A stretch of DNA of 64,000 nucleotides from Lithodes maja (GCA_037953745.1 JBAKBP010001394.1:1-64000), one strand, 5' to 3'. Numbered from the stretch's first letter, positions 21,905 through 32,721 are shown. The notes: a model not told the origin generated them from the letters alone. A program made the numbers and translations.

Positions 21905-22475
21905 TCTGATATTATCGATGAATGTCCCCCTCCAGACTTGTGACATCAGGTGCATCGTCAATGATCTGGGGCCACTAATAAATTATAGGTTTGAGTCCCG
22001 AATGGAAGAAGGAAAACCTAATATTTAGTAGATGCCCCAAAATCATTGACGATTTCGGCCCTCCCGCCATCCCCTTCCCATTCATCTGCTGTATGTTAGA
22101 AAGTCTTGATATATCAGTGAAGGACATAAACGTCCAGATAAGAGCTGGATGACAGAAATACAGCAGACGCATGGAAGCGCAACCTGCTAGATCAGGTTTA
22201 TTGCTTTACAAATATATATATATATGTTTTTTTCTAGTAGTGGTACCCACATCATAAGGACAAGTCTGTGAGTTGTTTTGTTGTATTTAAGAGTGTTTCG
22301 CTCACGATGTGTGGCAATCGTTTTTTTTTTTTAATTCTCCTAGGCGGGTCGTTTGAACGGCGAGCCTGAGTTCAAAGATTGGCCATTACCATTATAAGGC
22401 GCATCGTCAATGATTTCGGGGCCACTAATAAATATTAGGTTTTCCTTCTTCCCTTCGGTACTGAAACCTATAATT
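21905..22475 (+). mobile_element. DIRS-4: 3' end of a DIRS element (internal complementary region plus terminal repeat)
   Basis: 21905-22075 is an internal complementary region: GGGGCCACTAATAAAT joined to TATAGGTTTGA, then the inverted copy with AAACCTAATATTTAGTAG. 22130-22430 is the inverted terminal repeat with the AT-rich block, the ACCCACATCATAAGGAC motif and GGGGCCACTAATAAAT. This is followed by the terminal extension ending AAACCTATAA near 22475. The order is that of DIRS-1 in the opposite orientation. No coding part lies to the left, so it is 5' truncated. Confidence 0.
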
Positions 22476-22618
22476 TGGCAATATTTTGAGATTATATTGC
22501 ACTGGTATTGGCAAGTAGACTGTGTAGAATTACGATACAAATATATTACAGAAGGTAGCAGATGAGAGTGGCCACTTATAATTAACAGCAAAAAAAGCTA
22601 GTGTAAATACGCCCTTAA

Positions 22619-23098
22619 CCCTTAAATGTCGGGGCGCAACATAAGTCGAGTTAAATAAAGCTGGACTATGTGGCGGTGCTCGACATATATCGTGTGGCAA
22701 TTTCAGCACGTAATGTGGCTGAGAGAGAGAGACAAGTGGTGGCAGGAGAGTAGCGAGCGTATGACTGCTCCAGACCACCGCGGCGAACCTACTGACACGA
22801 ATCCCACCTCCTCCCTCCCTCTCTCACTCGCTATATACGGAATTGTATGGGGAAATTGCCTAATTACATGCTTTTTGCACTCGCGTTGCACGGTTTTTGC
22901 AAGAAAACTAGCCATCATAAAAGGATCGTTATGGTGTCATTCGTAAGCTCTGTTTATGCCCTTTCAGGGATAGATACTTGTTTTACGTTCTGGGTCTTAT
23001 TTAGGCATGAAAATTATCACGTAAACAGCCCTATTTTGGCTAAAAACACCCCGCTGGGCGGTACATATAAATAAACCGCATAGGCCGCTCGTAAGGTG
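22619..23098. mobile_element. Possible TTAA-flanked element, 480 bp
   Basis: Flanked by TTAA at 22615-22618 and 23099-23102. It starts CCCTTAAATGTCGGGG, and the reverse complement of its end is CACCTTACGAGCGG, so the terminal similarity is weak. It is non-coding. It looks like a further non-autonomous piggyBac-type insertion, but there is no empty site in the window to prove it. Confidence 0.
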
Positions 23099-23539
23099 TT
23101 AAAGGTTACCTTCAATAACAGTGTCATATCGCAGAGGGTTGAGATACTCTTGCAGGTCTCTGGGCGGCCATGTTGACTCCCTATCTCTCCCTGTTAAGTC
23201 AGGGGAGATTTACTATTTACTATTTGTTTTTCAAGTTTCCTCCCTAAACCTCCATCAAACTTAAAACATTACCTTCAAGGCCCCCCTTCGAGAACCATGA
23301 GTACATTTGTTCTTTGTACAGTCGACCTAATAAGTGATGTCTCGGCACCATAAGTTATGTTTTGATCAATAATTGGTATCAACAATTATTATACATGATT
23401 TCTTCTTTTTGAGTGAGATATACAAACATATTCTTACACTAACCCATCCTATTCAACATCTGACAGACATTAGTACAGCACAGAGCAAGCCAAACATAAT
23501 GACAGCTGAGACATGACTTATTAGCGCCACCGTACTTAA

Positions 23540-24161
23540 CCTCAGAAGTGCGCATGGGGGTAATTAGACACCTCTGCCTGTGTGCATGTATTTGAGCTGT
23601 TTCCATCACTAAAATATTTATTTTACCATAAATAGCATTAACACTTATCCATATGCGCCTATTATAGGTTGATTATAAAGGTATTAACCTGTTACAACAA
23701 TAAAACAAGTGAAAACAGCGTTTGGATGGTCAAAATCGGCGATACAGGGCGGGAGTTACATAATGTATGGGTGAGGCAACCTCCTTTCCCGCCAATTTCC
23801 CCCAAAGCTGGAGAGACACTGTCGATCGACACTCTCTCTCTCTCTCTTGCACTCGCTTGCTAACAGTGATGACAATGCCCTGCTTGCAACTCGCTAATGT
23901 TAGCACGAAAATATACCTCAGAATAAGGGAATAACAGGGAAAATAGGTGATAACTGAAGGAGGGGAGGAAAGTGGGGAAGGAGGGGAGGTAGAGGAGTGA
24001 TATTTTGCATGGCCCAGGGGCAAAAAAATAAAAAAAAATAAAATAAAAATAAATGTTTTTTTTTTTCGATGTTTAAAGTTGATTTTTTTTTTCTCTGACT
24101 CTTAAGAGTCTTCCCGCAGTCCGCCGGGGGAACTCTTAAGAGTCTTCCCGCAGTTCCCGGG
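23540..24161 (-). mobile_element. TTAA-flanked non-autonomous element, family A, copy 1 (622 bp)
   Basis: Flanked by TTAA at 23536-23539 and 24162-24165. The ends are imperfect inverted repeats: CCTCAGAAGTGCGCATGGGG on the left and, reverse-complemented from the right, CCCGGGAACTGCGGG. The body is shared in inverted orientation with 33340-34462. TTAA target duplication and CCC ends are the signature of piggyBac-superfamily transposons. It encodes no transposase, so it would need one in trans. Confidence 0.
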
Positions 24162-24165
24162 TTAA

Positions 24166-24384
24166 GCAGTTTTGGTGTGAGCAAATCGCAGCTTACCCAA
24201 ACTTGGCACTGAGGGCAATGAATGTTTTAGTTCCCTTCACAACTACATATCTCTGTGAAACCGGATTCTCTACATTATTAAATCTGAAATCAAAATGAAG
24301 AAATCGGCTTGATGTGTCAGATGACATGCGAGTAGCATTGTCAGTAACAGTACCCCGATTCCATGTTTTGATTGCACAAAAACA
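24166..24384. other. Unassigned
   Basis: No ORF, repeat or motif recognised between the family A element and the dispersed repeat that follows. Confidence 0.
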
Positions 24385-25045
24385 ATAGAAGATTTCTCAC
24401 TAGATTAGTAAGAGTCTGTGTTATGCAGCTGAGATATTGAAAAACTTGCACACTTAACCCGTGGAGCCCCGGCTAGTTTTGTAATGTTTGCGCACCAGAA
24501 CCCGGCCGGTTTTCAAAAAATGGTTTTATTCCAGAAACAATAGCGAATGGGTTAGGAATGAAGGAAAAACCACGAAAAACCGCTCAAAAAGCTTAAAAAA
24601 TGGTCCTACAGAGCCCCCGAAAACGGATTTTATAAGAGTAAAAAATTGAAGGCAATTATCCCCAAAAACCAGGTTATTGCGCGCTCGTGCGTACGCACGT
24701 GGACTTTGAGAGTTTTCAACCATCGGCACGGTTGCGTGGGATACGTACACAGTTCCCATACAAATCTGAGCCCTCTTGCGTGGCTACACCTGAGGTTACG
24801 GTCGGCGCAATTAGGGGAAATTAGGGTGACTCGCCAGGCGCGTCTCTGGGGCTGTGCGTTACATACATCGCCGACGCGCCAGGCGCGTCGCTGGGGCTGT
24901 ACGGGTTAAGTTTGTTTTCTTATCTTGTGTATTAAAACTCAACTGTAAGAAGTAAAGTTGCTGATTAATAATCTGAAACAGGTGAAACAATGTTATATTG
25001 TAAAATAGTTGTAGCTTACCAATATAACTATGCGAGAAGGATTGC
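24385..25045. repeat. Dispersed repeat X, copy 1, interrupted by a TTAA element
   Basis: The outer parts (24385-24457 and 24910-25045) match an uninterrupted copy at 27055-27240, starting at CACTAGATTAGTAAGAG and ending near GTTGTAGCTTACC. The family is not recognised. Confidence 0.
24458..24905. mobile_element. TTAA-flanked non-autonomous element, family B (448 bp)
   Basis: Inserted in repeat X. TTAA flanks both sides (24454-24457 and 24906-24909), while the related copy of repeat X near 27110 has a single TTAA and no insert. The terminal inverted repeats are good: CCCGTGGAGCCCCGGC on the left and CCCGTACAGCCCCAGC on the right (reverse complement). It has no coding capacity. This matches a piggyBac-type MITE. 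Inside the right end is a duplicated block with GCGCCAGGCGCGTC-type sequence. Confidence 0.
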
Positions 25046-25229
25046 ACCTATTGGCGCTTTGATTGCTCGCCTCTAAAACTTATCATATATCAATATGAAA
25101 GTTACTTTTTGCTGTTGAAGCTTAATGATGGCTTTAAATTAATGTTGGTGTTTAGTATATTTATTATATGTGGTTTTTACATTAATTAACAGACTTAGAT
25201 TTTATTCATTGTCAGGCAAATTACTTCAG
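25046..25229. other. AT-rich, unassigned
   Basis: No coding or repeat signal recognised. Confidence 0.
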
Positions 25230-25598
25230 GAGTCAACCACTTTTTGTGAAAAGAAATGTTTTTCTGACATTAGTATGGCACTGTTTTTTGAAGATTTTAT
25301 GGTCGTGGCCTCATAGGTGGTTTGGATTCATCTGGAAGAATTGCGATCTGTCAACATTCTCTATTCCTTTTACAAGTTTGAATGTTTCAATCAGATCGCC
25401 TCTCTTTCTCCTATCTTCCAGCGTTGTTATACCTAAGCTCTTCTCTTTAGTCTCGATTCATATGGTAGGTCTTGTAGTTCAGGAACAAGTTTTTTGGCTC
25501 TCCTTTGAACTTTTTCGATAGCATCGATATCCATTCTTAGGTGAGGGGACCAGGATTGTACAGCTTATTCCAAATGTGGGCGAATGTATAGGTTGACC
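25230..25598 (-). pseudogene. CR1/L2-like LINE, C-terminal RT part
   Basis: The minus-strand frame reads LYIRPHLE, then a stop, AVQSWSPHLRMDIDAIEKVQ, LVPELQDLPYESRLKRRA and TTLEDRRKRGDLIETFK. These are the conserved C-terminal motifs of CR1-group LINE ORF2. Several stops and one frameshift are present. The upstream part of the same element is at 26398-26786; the DIRS palindrome at 25599-26397 lies between. Confidence 0.
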
Positions 25599-26397
25599 AA
25601 TCTTTGAACTCTAGCTTGCTGTTCAAACTTCCCGCCCGGGGAGAACTCAAAATACGATTGCCTTACATCGTGAGCGAAACGCTCTTAATAACCACTCACG
25701 GACTCGTCCTTATGATGTGGGTACCACTACTAGAAAAACTAGTAAAATAAATAAAGAATAAAAATAAAAATTAAACTTGACCTAGCTTTGTGCTTTCCAT
25801 GCGTCTGCTCTTGGGTACAGCTCGCCATCTTGTTCACAGCGAGTGCTCACTCTTATTCTCTCCGGGCCCGCATAGTAAGGACCTGTGTCCCCCGACGCTC
25901 CTGCCTGCATCTCGTTTGTCACCTTCCTTGTACCTAGTGAGTCCTTGCTCATTTGTCCATGACAGTGCTGAAGTTAGGTTAGATTATCGACTAGATGAAG
26001 GACTCACTAGGTACAAGGAAGGTGACGAACGAGATGCAGGCAGGAGCGTCGGGGACACAGGTCCTTACTATGCGGGCCCGGAGAGAATAAGAGTGAGCAC
26101 TCGCTGTGAACAAGATGGCGAGCTGTACCCAAGAGCAGACGCATGGAAAGCGCAAAGCTAAGTCAAGTTTAATTTTTATTTTTATTCTTTATTTATTTTA
26201 CTAGTTTTTCTAGTAGTGGTACCCACATCATAAGGACGAGTCCATGAGTGGTTATTAAGAGCGTTTCGCTCACGATGTAAGGCAATCGTATTTTGAGTTC
26301 TCCCCGGGCGGGAAGTTTGAACAGCAAACTAGAGTTCAAAGATTGGCCATTACCTACGTAAGGCGCATCGTCAATGATGAAGGGGCCACTAATAAAT
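25599..26397. mobile_element. DIRS-3: inverted-repeat pair of DIRS termini (giant palindrome)
   Basis: Left arm about 25599-25960, right arm about 26000-26347, nearly exact reverse complements with a spacer of roughly 40-50 bases centred near 25980. Only the right side keeps the outermost 50 bp, ending GGGGCCACTAATAAAT at 26397. The arms contain the terminal-repeat landmarks of the other DIRS copies (AT-rich block, TACCCACATCATAAGGAC, CGTTTCGCTCACGATG). No DIRS coding sequence remains. It splits a LINE. Short open frames in it are artefacts of the palindrome. Confidence 0.
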
Positions 26398-26786
26398 GAT
26401 CTTTTATACAGGATACTAAATGAGTTTCTGCACATGTAGTCAAAGGAGTTCTTGACCATGCCCAGCATTTGGTTAGCCTGTTTAACCACTTTGGGTACTT
26501 GCTCCCTAACTTTAAGGTTGTTGGTTATCAAGATTCTTAGGTCCTTTTCCTGTTCAGTTGTCTTGATATCGTTGCCGAGCATTGTGTAGTTTGTGTTCGG
26601 ATTGCTGTGTCCACAGTGGATTACCTTGCACTTATCAACATTGAAAAGCAGCTTCCATGATTCAGACCAGTTTGTTAGGGTGTCAATGCCTCCTTGTATA
26701 ATGTTGGTTTTCCTGACACTAGAGTAGTTGTAATTTCTTGTTTTTTTTGTAAATATATATGAAAAATGCTTATAAATTTCTTTCAT
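26398..26786 (-). pseudogene. CR1/L2-like LINE, RT part upstream of the split
   Basis: A minus-strand frame with NWSESWKLLFNVDKCKVIHC, EKDLRILITNNLKVREQV and ANQMLGMVKNSF, the conserved segment after the RT catalytic box in CR1-group LINEs. It ends at ILYKRSF, where the motif ...YKSLVRPHLEYA is expected to continue. That continuation is found at 25598 across the DIRS-3 palindrome. It is truncated on its 5' side near 26786. Confidence 0.
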
Positions 26787-26869
26787 ATTCTATTTCTAGC
26801 TATCCATACCTAAAGCAAATTCTAGCTATTGACATCTTGGGATGTCATACTGGCAACAAACAGGACTGG

Positions 26870-27390
26870 TGATGATAATGATTTCGACAGTCAAGCGAAG
26901 GGGGTATGGGCTCATATTGGGCAATCCATTGAGGGTCTGGATTCATCAAAAGGTTAAGAACCCCTGCATGACTAGAGACTCCCAAACTCTGCTTGTGGTA
27001 GTCAGGCAGTGCAGGAATCGGAAGAGTTTCCTGCGAAACCTTTGCCCTTTCTCACTAGATTAGTAAGAGTCTGTGTTATGTAGCCGAGATATTGAAAAAC
27101 TTGCACACTTAAGTTTGTTTTCTTATCTTGTGTAATAAAACTCAACTGTAAGAAGTAAAGTTGCTGATTTATAATCTGAAACAGGTGAAACAATGTTATA
27201 TTGTAAAATAGTTGTAGCTTACCTATGTAGCTTCTTTCTGCGAGAAGGATGCACTCTGGCTCAAGGATAAGTGTTTAGTGTCCCACAGCCAACCAGTGGG
27301 TGGGCCACCCACTAGATGGCTCACATGGGAACAAGATTGGACTTTGCCAAGTTCACCTTGAACCCCAGAGCTTGAACATTAGTAATGACT
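26870..27390 (-). pseudogene. DIRS-2 RT remnant, interrupted by repeat X
   Basis: Near 27370-27320 the minus strand reads VQALGFKVNLAKSNLVP, parallel to LGFKVNLVKVKPLFP in DIRS-1. Near 27050-26990 it reads RFRRKLFRFLHCL and then TSRVWESL, parallel to the thumb region near 10770 in DIRS-1. Between these lies a copy of repeat X (27055-27240). The catalytic block itself is missing. As in DIRS-1, the gag-like EAVRA motif is almost directly followed by the LGFKVN motif, so the N-terminal RT half is absent in both. Confidence 0.
27055..27240. repeat. Dispersed repeat X, copy 2 (uninterrupted)
   Basis: Matches the flanks of the family B element at 24385-24457 and 24910-25045, with a single TTAA at the corresponding site. 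It therefore serves as the empty-site reference. It is inserted in the DIRS-2 RT. Confidence 0.
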
Positions 27391-29762
27391 AATTGAACAT
27401 GTTTGAAGCTCGTACGGCCTCAAAGAGAGCCATACGAACGTCCCCAAGAGACTGAACAGAATTTTGGAGTAAGACCCGCCGATTACGAGATAATGCCTTT
27501 TTGGTGTTACTCTCCGGTACTGCTTCAGTTGTACGTGCTAGCGATTCTGCTAGTTGCCGACTGATCAGAAACTGTGACAGTAACCTCATGGCACATTGTC
27601 TCATTTTGAAATCTTTGCTTACCTGTAGTTGAGTGGGCTCTGCTAACTGACACAAAGATAATTTTGGAGCACACAAGAAGTCTAAAATACACGTGGGACT
27701 ACATCCGCCTGCACTACGGGCATGTAAAACCAATGATGATCATCCGGCGGGAGTTGATGGCTACTCTTATTTGTAATAGTGCTGGCAAACAGCCGGGCCT
27801 CCTGCTCCCACCCAGTGCATGGCCCGGCACCTACACCCTCGATATGCAATACCGGCAATCCAGAATTGTCCCGGCGTGGATGTGACTTTAACTGATGAGT
27901 AAGCCCTTGCAATGACTTTATATCATTTAGTCCATCCGACTTTGACCAACCTGAATATAATTTAACAGAAGAGGCAGGTGCCGGGGACTGGGAGTAAATA
28001 AAAAACTCAGGATTGTAAATATTTGGAATCGCTTTGACATCAAGATGACATCAAGAATGTCATCAGCTTGATTCTTGGCCCTTAGTTTTTTGGCCTCACT
28101 CATTTCCACAAACCAATGTTCTGGCACAGGGATCTCTCCCGGGACCGTAGGCTGTGCGACCTCAGAGTGAGTGGGCTTCACGACTAACCATGACCTATCT
28201 TGACCGTACAACAGTGGCATAGGGCCCTTTGCAATAAGGGAGGATTTATCTAAGGGAGGTGGAATAATATCCGTTAACAGATTTAACTTTGACGGCAACA
28301 TTGTCGGCGTAACGGTAGTGACAGTAGTCGCTTCAGCAACAATAGGGGTAAATGGAGGAGAAACTTGGGGAAGCACTTGTACTTGGCCCAGAGGTCGCGC
28401 CACCGAGGTCGAGGGGTGGAAACCTTTGCCATCCTTTCCTTGTTAGCACCCTTAACAAATTCAACACAATCTCTAAATAGTTCATGAGTCACAAAAATTC
28501 CACCTTGGTCAGTCGTAAACGGAGGACGAAAGGCTTCGGATTCCTGCGTTCCTTCCTGTAGAGGAGAATGTCGTTGGCCAGACGGCATATCCTGTAATTC
28601 TGGCCAGACGGCATATCCTGTAATTCATCCGCAGTTTGTTAAAAAAGCGGAGTGACTCCCGGCATCCGGGCTGAGGGGGCTGGTGAGGTCTCTGAACAGG
28701 CCTCCTCAAACCGGGTGGCTATGTCACTTGCTGCAGGTTCAGAACCTCCGCGCAACGGCTCTTGTTCGTTCCAAAGATCTTGTATTGGAGAAAGGTCCAT
28801 TGGGGAGGAGCGATCCAGCTGCTCAATTGTAGACGATTCCTGAGATGCCTCCTGGGCATCTGTGAGAGGAGTGACATGCCGGAAATCTTCCCACATGACT
28901 GGAAGTTATATAGGAGACTCCTGCGTTGCCGCCCGGTGGGGGATCGTATAAGGCTTCTTGTGGATGATGGAGAAACATACACCATCCTGGGTGACGCTGG
29001 AGGGCCAAAAACACTGCGCTCAGCGGAAAGGGTAGAGGAGCCCTGGCGGGGGGGGACAGTTGCTGGTGCTCAGCCCTAGACAATCGAGGCCTGGAAGTGC
29101 CAGGTGTCAAGGCTGTCTTCATTGCCGGGGTTTTATGTTTCGCCGGATGTCCTTTATCTTTAGGCTCCTTAGCATGTCTATGGTGAGGTGCTTGGGCGTC
29201 AAATTTAAATCTATTTGCTGGATTAACCGGCGATGGAGACGAGGATCTTTGTGGTGGAAGAGGATCTCTCGATCTCGAGATGTCTAGGAGACCTAGAACG
29301 AGACCGGTGTCGTTGAGTTGGCCTGTCCGGCGAGTCTTGCCTCTCCTTGGAGGTCCTTGTCCTCTTGGATTGGCAGGGGGAAGAGGGTGCAGAGTCTGAC
29401 GAGTCATTTGTCGAAACTGTTGCTTTAGAGACTACTTTCTTCTGCTTAGACCGAGTTGGGTTAGCAGGTGGAAGAGGCCGAGACGACGTCGAACCTTTTG
29501 GCTTGCCGGGTGACGAAGGTGTATTATCAAGAAAGCCCCACAACAACTGATCTTCCATTTGGAGGGCTTTGTGCACCACATCACAGCAATACATTTTATA
29601 AGTAGCTCTGATCGTTAGCAAAACTGTCTTGCACTTGTCATCGGAATAGGTCACTACCCCGTTTCTATAAACAGAGCACTGGAGGTATGTTTTGATTAGC
29701 CAACGACCCCGAGAGCGATCAAAACACTTTATACAATGCACACATTGTTTATGGCCAGGCAC
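27389..29762 (-). pseudogene. DIRS-2 gag-like region
   Basis: A series of minus-strand frames covering about 2.3 kb: 29762-29223 (CVHCIKC near the start, then a long serine/proline/arginine-rich part), 29407-28823, 28896-28639 (acidic), 28588-28283, 28403-27927 and 27733-27389 (with SLGDVRMALFEAVRA, shared with DIRS-1). The order and neighbours fit DIRS ORF1. The CxxCxxC near the N-terminus may bind metal; this is not a standard retroviral CCHC knuckle. At least four frameshifts break it. Confidence 0.
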
Positions 29763-31239
29763 AGGGAGGTTGGGGCAATTACAGCCTGTACAAAATTAGA
29801 CATCCATCGTGACTCTCCCCCCGCCGGGGAATGCTGTCCACCTAGACGTCTCCCGGGTGAGACTTGGCTACCGCTCCTGAGGGAGGAAAATGTCAAGAAT
29901 CAATGCTCATAGATACTAGTCTATGACGGCGGAACATTACATTATTTATTTAACGCATGAGGAAAAAAGAACGTAGAACCACAAGTATCATCTAAGGTCC
30001 CCTTACGTTACTGTAACCATGCCCGATGGTCAAAGAGTTATGACTTTGTACTCCTTTGTACTCCTTTGTACTTCTTACCTAAGTGACCAACACTGACCTA
30101 AACCCTTCTTATTCGTATAGAATCCAGTTCTATGGTGCCCTGCGACCCGCGGTGGGCAAAGAGTGAATCAGCACCAGGCTTAATTTAAAAGATAGGCTAG
30201 ATGAGTCCTCGGCTATGCCGATGTCCGGCGAAAAAGGCCTCCCTTCATTCCGCCGGGTTAACGTTCGTTTGTTCCATGCCACAAACAGGTTTATTGGATA
30301 TCGACTACGTCGGGCCCGCCGGAATGTTTTAATTTATAACGCGTAAAAATCGCCCAACGAGAGTTACCCGCCGCCCTGAAAAGATCAGCTTTTCATCCAA
30401 TAACCACAAATTCTGCCTTATCATGCCACAGACTAATGATACTCCGAATTTTACATCGCTCCAGGTGACCACACAAGGCCCTACATTACGAAATGTAGAG
30501 ACGCGTCGAACACAGCCCCAGACTGACCACTCTTTGTCTGACGGTTACGAAACCTAAACAAGTGACTCAACATGCAATTTATGGCACAAGTATATAATTC
30601 AATATAATAATAATGCATCCTAGCCATAAAAATGTCACCTACAAGGAGACCTAATAAAGTAACCAGGGCAGGTAGGCATCAGTCAGATATATTGTAGAAG
30701 CACACTCACCTTCCTAGAAAGACTAGGTACTCCTTCACCCATCACTTAGAACAGGAATGTAGGCTTATTGCGTCAAAACCTGTAGCCAAACTTCTTACTA
30801 AGTAAGAGAATTTGAAACACACAAGGTTCTCCACGAAGAGATCATACCGCTTAACACACCCAATTGGGTGGCCGGAAAATCGGGCCCCAAAAGCTAAAAA
30901 GAAGCCTCATGCCTAAACTAGCTAGTAGACATAACACAGGAAAAATTCACAACACAGCAAACATGAGATCCTTGCCTTATCACAGCGAAGGTCTCCCGAG
31001 TATAAGTTGACACGACACCCACGGAAAAAAATCCTAAGGTATCCCACTGGATGGTGCATGTATTCTATCTAGCCTGAAGAACTAACCTAGCTCATTACAC
31101 ACAAGTACAAATGAGCAAAATGACTCACAAGTCCGGAGATAGGATGAAGGATGAAGAGAGGACGCACACACCTCCGCTCCGGGGGACACCTAGGAGCGAA
31201 GAGGGCTAGATTCGGTGTGTGACGCTAGGAGACGCCGCT
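29763..31239. other. DIRS-2 leader
   Basis: Non-coding, with CCGCCGGG-type motifs and the TCAATGCTCATAG block, similar to 4581-5640 and to parts of 12400-14200. It contains a short direct repeat of TTTGTACTCC (three copies near 30050). No ORF supported. Confidence 0.
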
Positions 31240-31525
31240 ATAGAACATCAGACTGTCGGGAAGCGCAGTACGGGTAGATCAACTTTATTCTTTTATTTTA
31301 ATTTTTTACATTATTTTTTATTTTTATTTTTTTTCAGTAGTGACATCCGCATAATTTATGGACGAGTCCGTCAGCGTTTTCAGCGTTCGCTCACGATGAT
31401 ATGGTTAATTTCTATCGTTTTGGCTCCTAGGCGGGACATTTGAAATGGAGAGCCATGAGTTCAAAGAGAGGCCATAACTTTGTTAAGGCAGTTCGTCAAT
31501 GATGAAGGGGCCACTAATAAATATA
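31240..31525 (-). repeat. DIRS-2 5' inverted terminal repeat
   Basis: A T-rich block, CAGTAGTGACATCC, GGACGAGTCC, GTTCGCTCACGATG, and the outer terminus GTCAATGATGAAGGGGCCACTAATAAAT (read as two parts), in the same order as in the other DIRS repeats. It is more diverged than DIRS-3 and so represents another subfamily. Confidence 0.
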
Positions 31526-32721
31526 GCGATAGTATAGAAAACATGTTAAGTATGGTTACTATAAGTAGAAATGATGTGCTTAAGGAAATTGACAGACTGA
31601 AACCTCAGAAATCGACAGGTCCTGGTGAGGTATATGCTAGAGTATTAAAAGAATGCAGAAATGAGTTAAGTTACCCATTAACATTTCTATTTAACAAGTC
31701 ATTAGAAGCAGGCTTAGTTCCAGAAGCTTGGAAGCTTGCAAATGTAGTTCCGATCTTCAAAAAATGTGATAAATCAATAGCATCCAATTACCGTCCCATT
31801 AGTCTCACATCAATCATAGGAAAGCTACTAGAGTCTACTAGAGCTAGGAAAATTAGAGACCACTAAGAAACATTTAACTTAATCAATTCTTCTCAGCATG
31901 GATTTACTCAGAGGCGTTCTTGCCTTACTAGTTTGCTTAGCTTTTTCTCAGAGGTATATGAAGCAGTAGATAATGACAAGTCATATGATATAATATATTT
32001 AGATTTCAGTAAAGCTTTTGACAGAGTCCCTCATGAGAGATTGATGAGAAAGGTTGAGGTGCATGGAATAGGTGGGTCGTTGTTCAGATGGATTAGGTCA
32101 TGGCTAATTAGTAGGAAGCAGAAAGTCAGCATAAATGGTACCATAGACTACAGTAGATCTGGACTTGACACGAAAATGGAACTTTGCAGTAAGGGACCGA
32201 AAATCGGTAAACAAACCCCCTAGTTTGAACCTCGAAACCACAATTTTTTTGTTTTTTTTCAGTTTCGACGTTCGAACTGCGGGATTCTTTCTCCGATTTG
32301 GGGTCCCGTACTGCAAAGTTCCATTTTTGTGTCAAGTCCAGATCTACTGTAGTCTATGATGATACTAAGTCAGAACGGGGAGCAGTCAAAAGTGGTGTCC
32401 CCCAGGGATCTGTATTAGGTTCTCTGTTGTTTTATATATACATAAATTACCTTGATTTAGTTATAACTAGTAGGATAAGTAAATTCACAGACAATACCAA
32501 AATGGGGAGAAAAATAGATTCAGATAGCGACATAAAGTGCCTCCAAAGGGATCTATAGATACCTTACATGAATGGTCAGTAAATTGGCAGATGAAGTTTA
32601 CCATTGACAAATACAAGGATAGGGAAGATGAATACAAATGCAAAATATAGACTAGCTAATATGGAATTAGAAACCTCAGACTGTGAGAAAGATCTAGGTG
32701 TGTTTGTTAGCAATGATTTGT
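31526..32721 (+). pseudogene. CR1-like LINE fragment, RT domain, with nested foldback element
   Basis: A plus-strand frame with DVLKEIDRLKPQKSTGPGE, ASNYRPISLTSIIGKLLE, DFSKAFDRVPHERLM and, after the nested element, KSGVPQGSVLGSLL. The box normally FADDTK is FTDNTK here, so the catalytic Asp pair is lost. It closely matches the near full-length copy at 50604-54830. It ends abruptly near CVFVSNDL at 32721. Stops and frameshifts are present. Its left end abuts the DIRS-2 terminus. Confidence 0.
32142..32358. mobile_element. Foldback MITE (217 bp) with near-perfect 55-bp inverted repeats
   Basis: The ends start CATAGACTACAGTAGATC on both strands, and the inverted arms run about 55 bp, to the GGGACC-GGTCCC region. 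It is flanked by ATGGTAC (32135-32141) and ATGATAC (32359-32365), a 7-bp near-identical pair that suggests a 7-8-bp target duplication, as in hAT elements. It interrupts the CR1 RT frame between INGT and KSE. It has no coding capacity. Confidence 0.

Larger units (their letters stand above)
26850..31525 (-). mobile_element. DIRS-2: second DIRS element, 3' truncated
   Basis: Minus strand, in order from the right: 5' inverted terminal repeat (31240-31525), leader (29763-31239), gag-like frames (29762-27389), and RT remnant (27390-26870). RNase H, recombinase and the 3' terminus are missing. The landmarks match DIRS-1. Its outer 5' terminus GGGGCCACTAATAAAT directly joins CR1 sequence at 31526, so it inserted into, or next to, a CR1 copy. 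It is decayed, with many frameshifts. Confidence 0.

Noticed and set aside
25790..26161. 123-codon ORF
   Set aside because: It lies across the centre of a long palindrome; the two halves are reverse complements.
26210..26285. Hammerhead-ribozyme-like segment in the DIRS terminal repeats (GGACGAGTCC and GTTTCGCTC on one strand, GCGAAACGC on the other)
   Set aside because: The required CUGAUGA core is missing on both strands, and the GAAA lies in a simple GAGCG-AAA-CGCTC hairpin.
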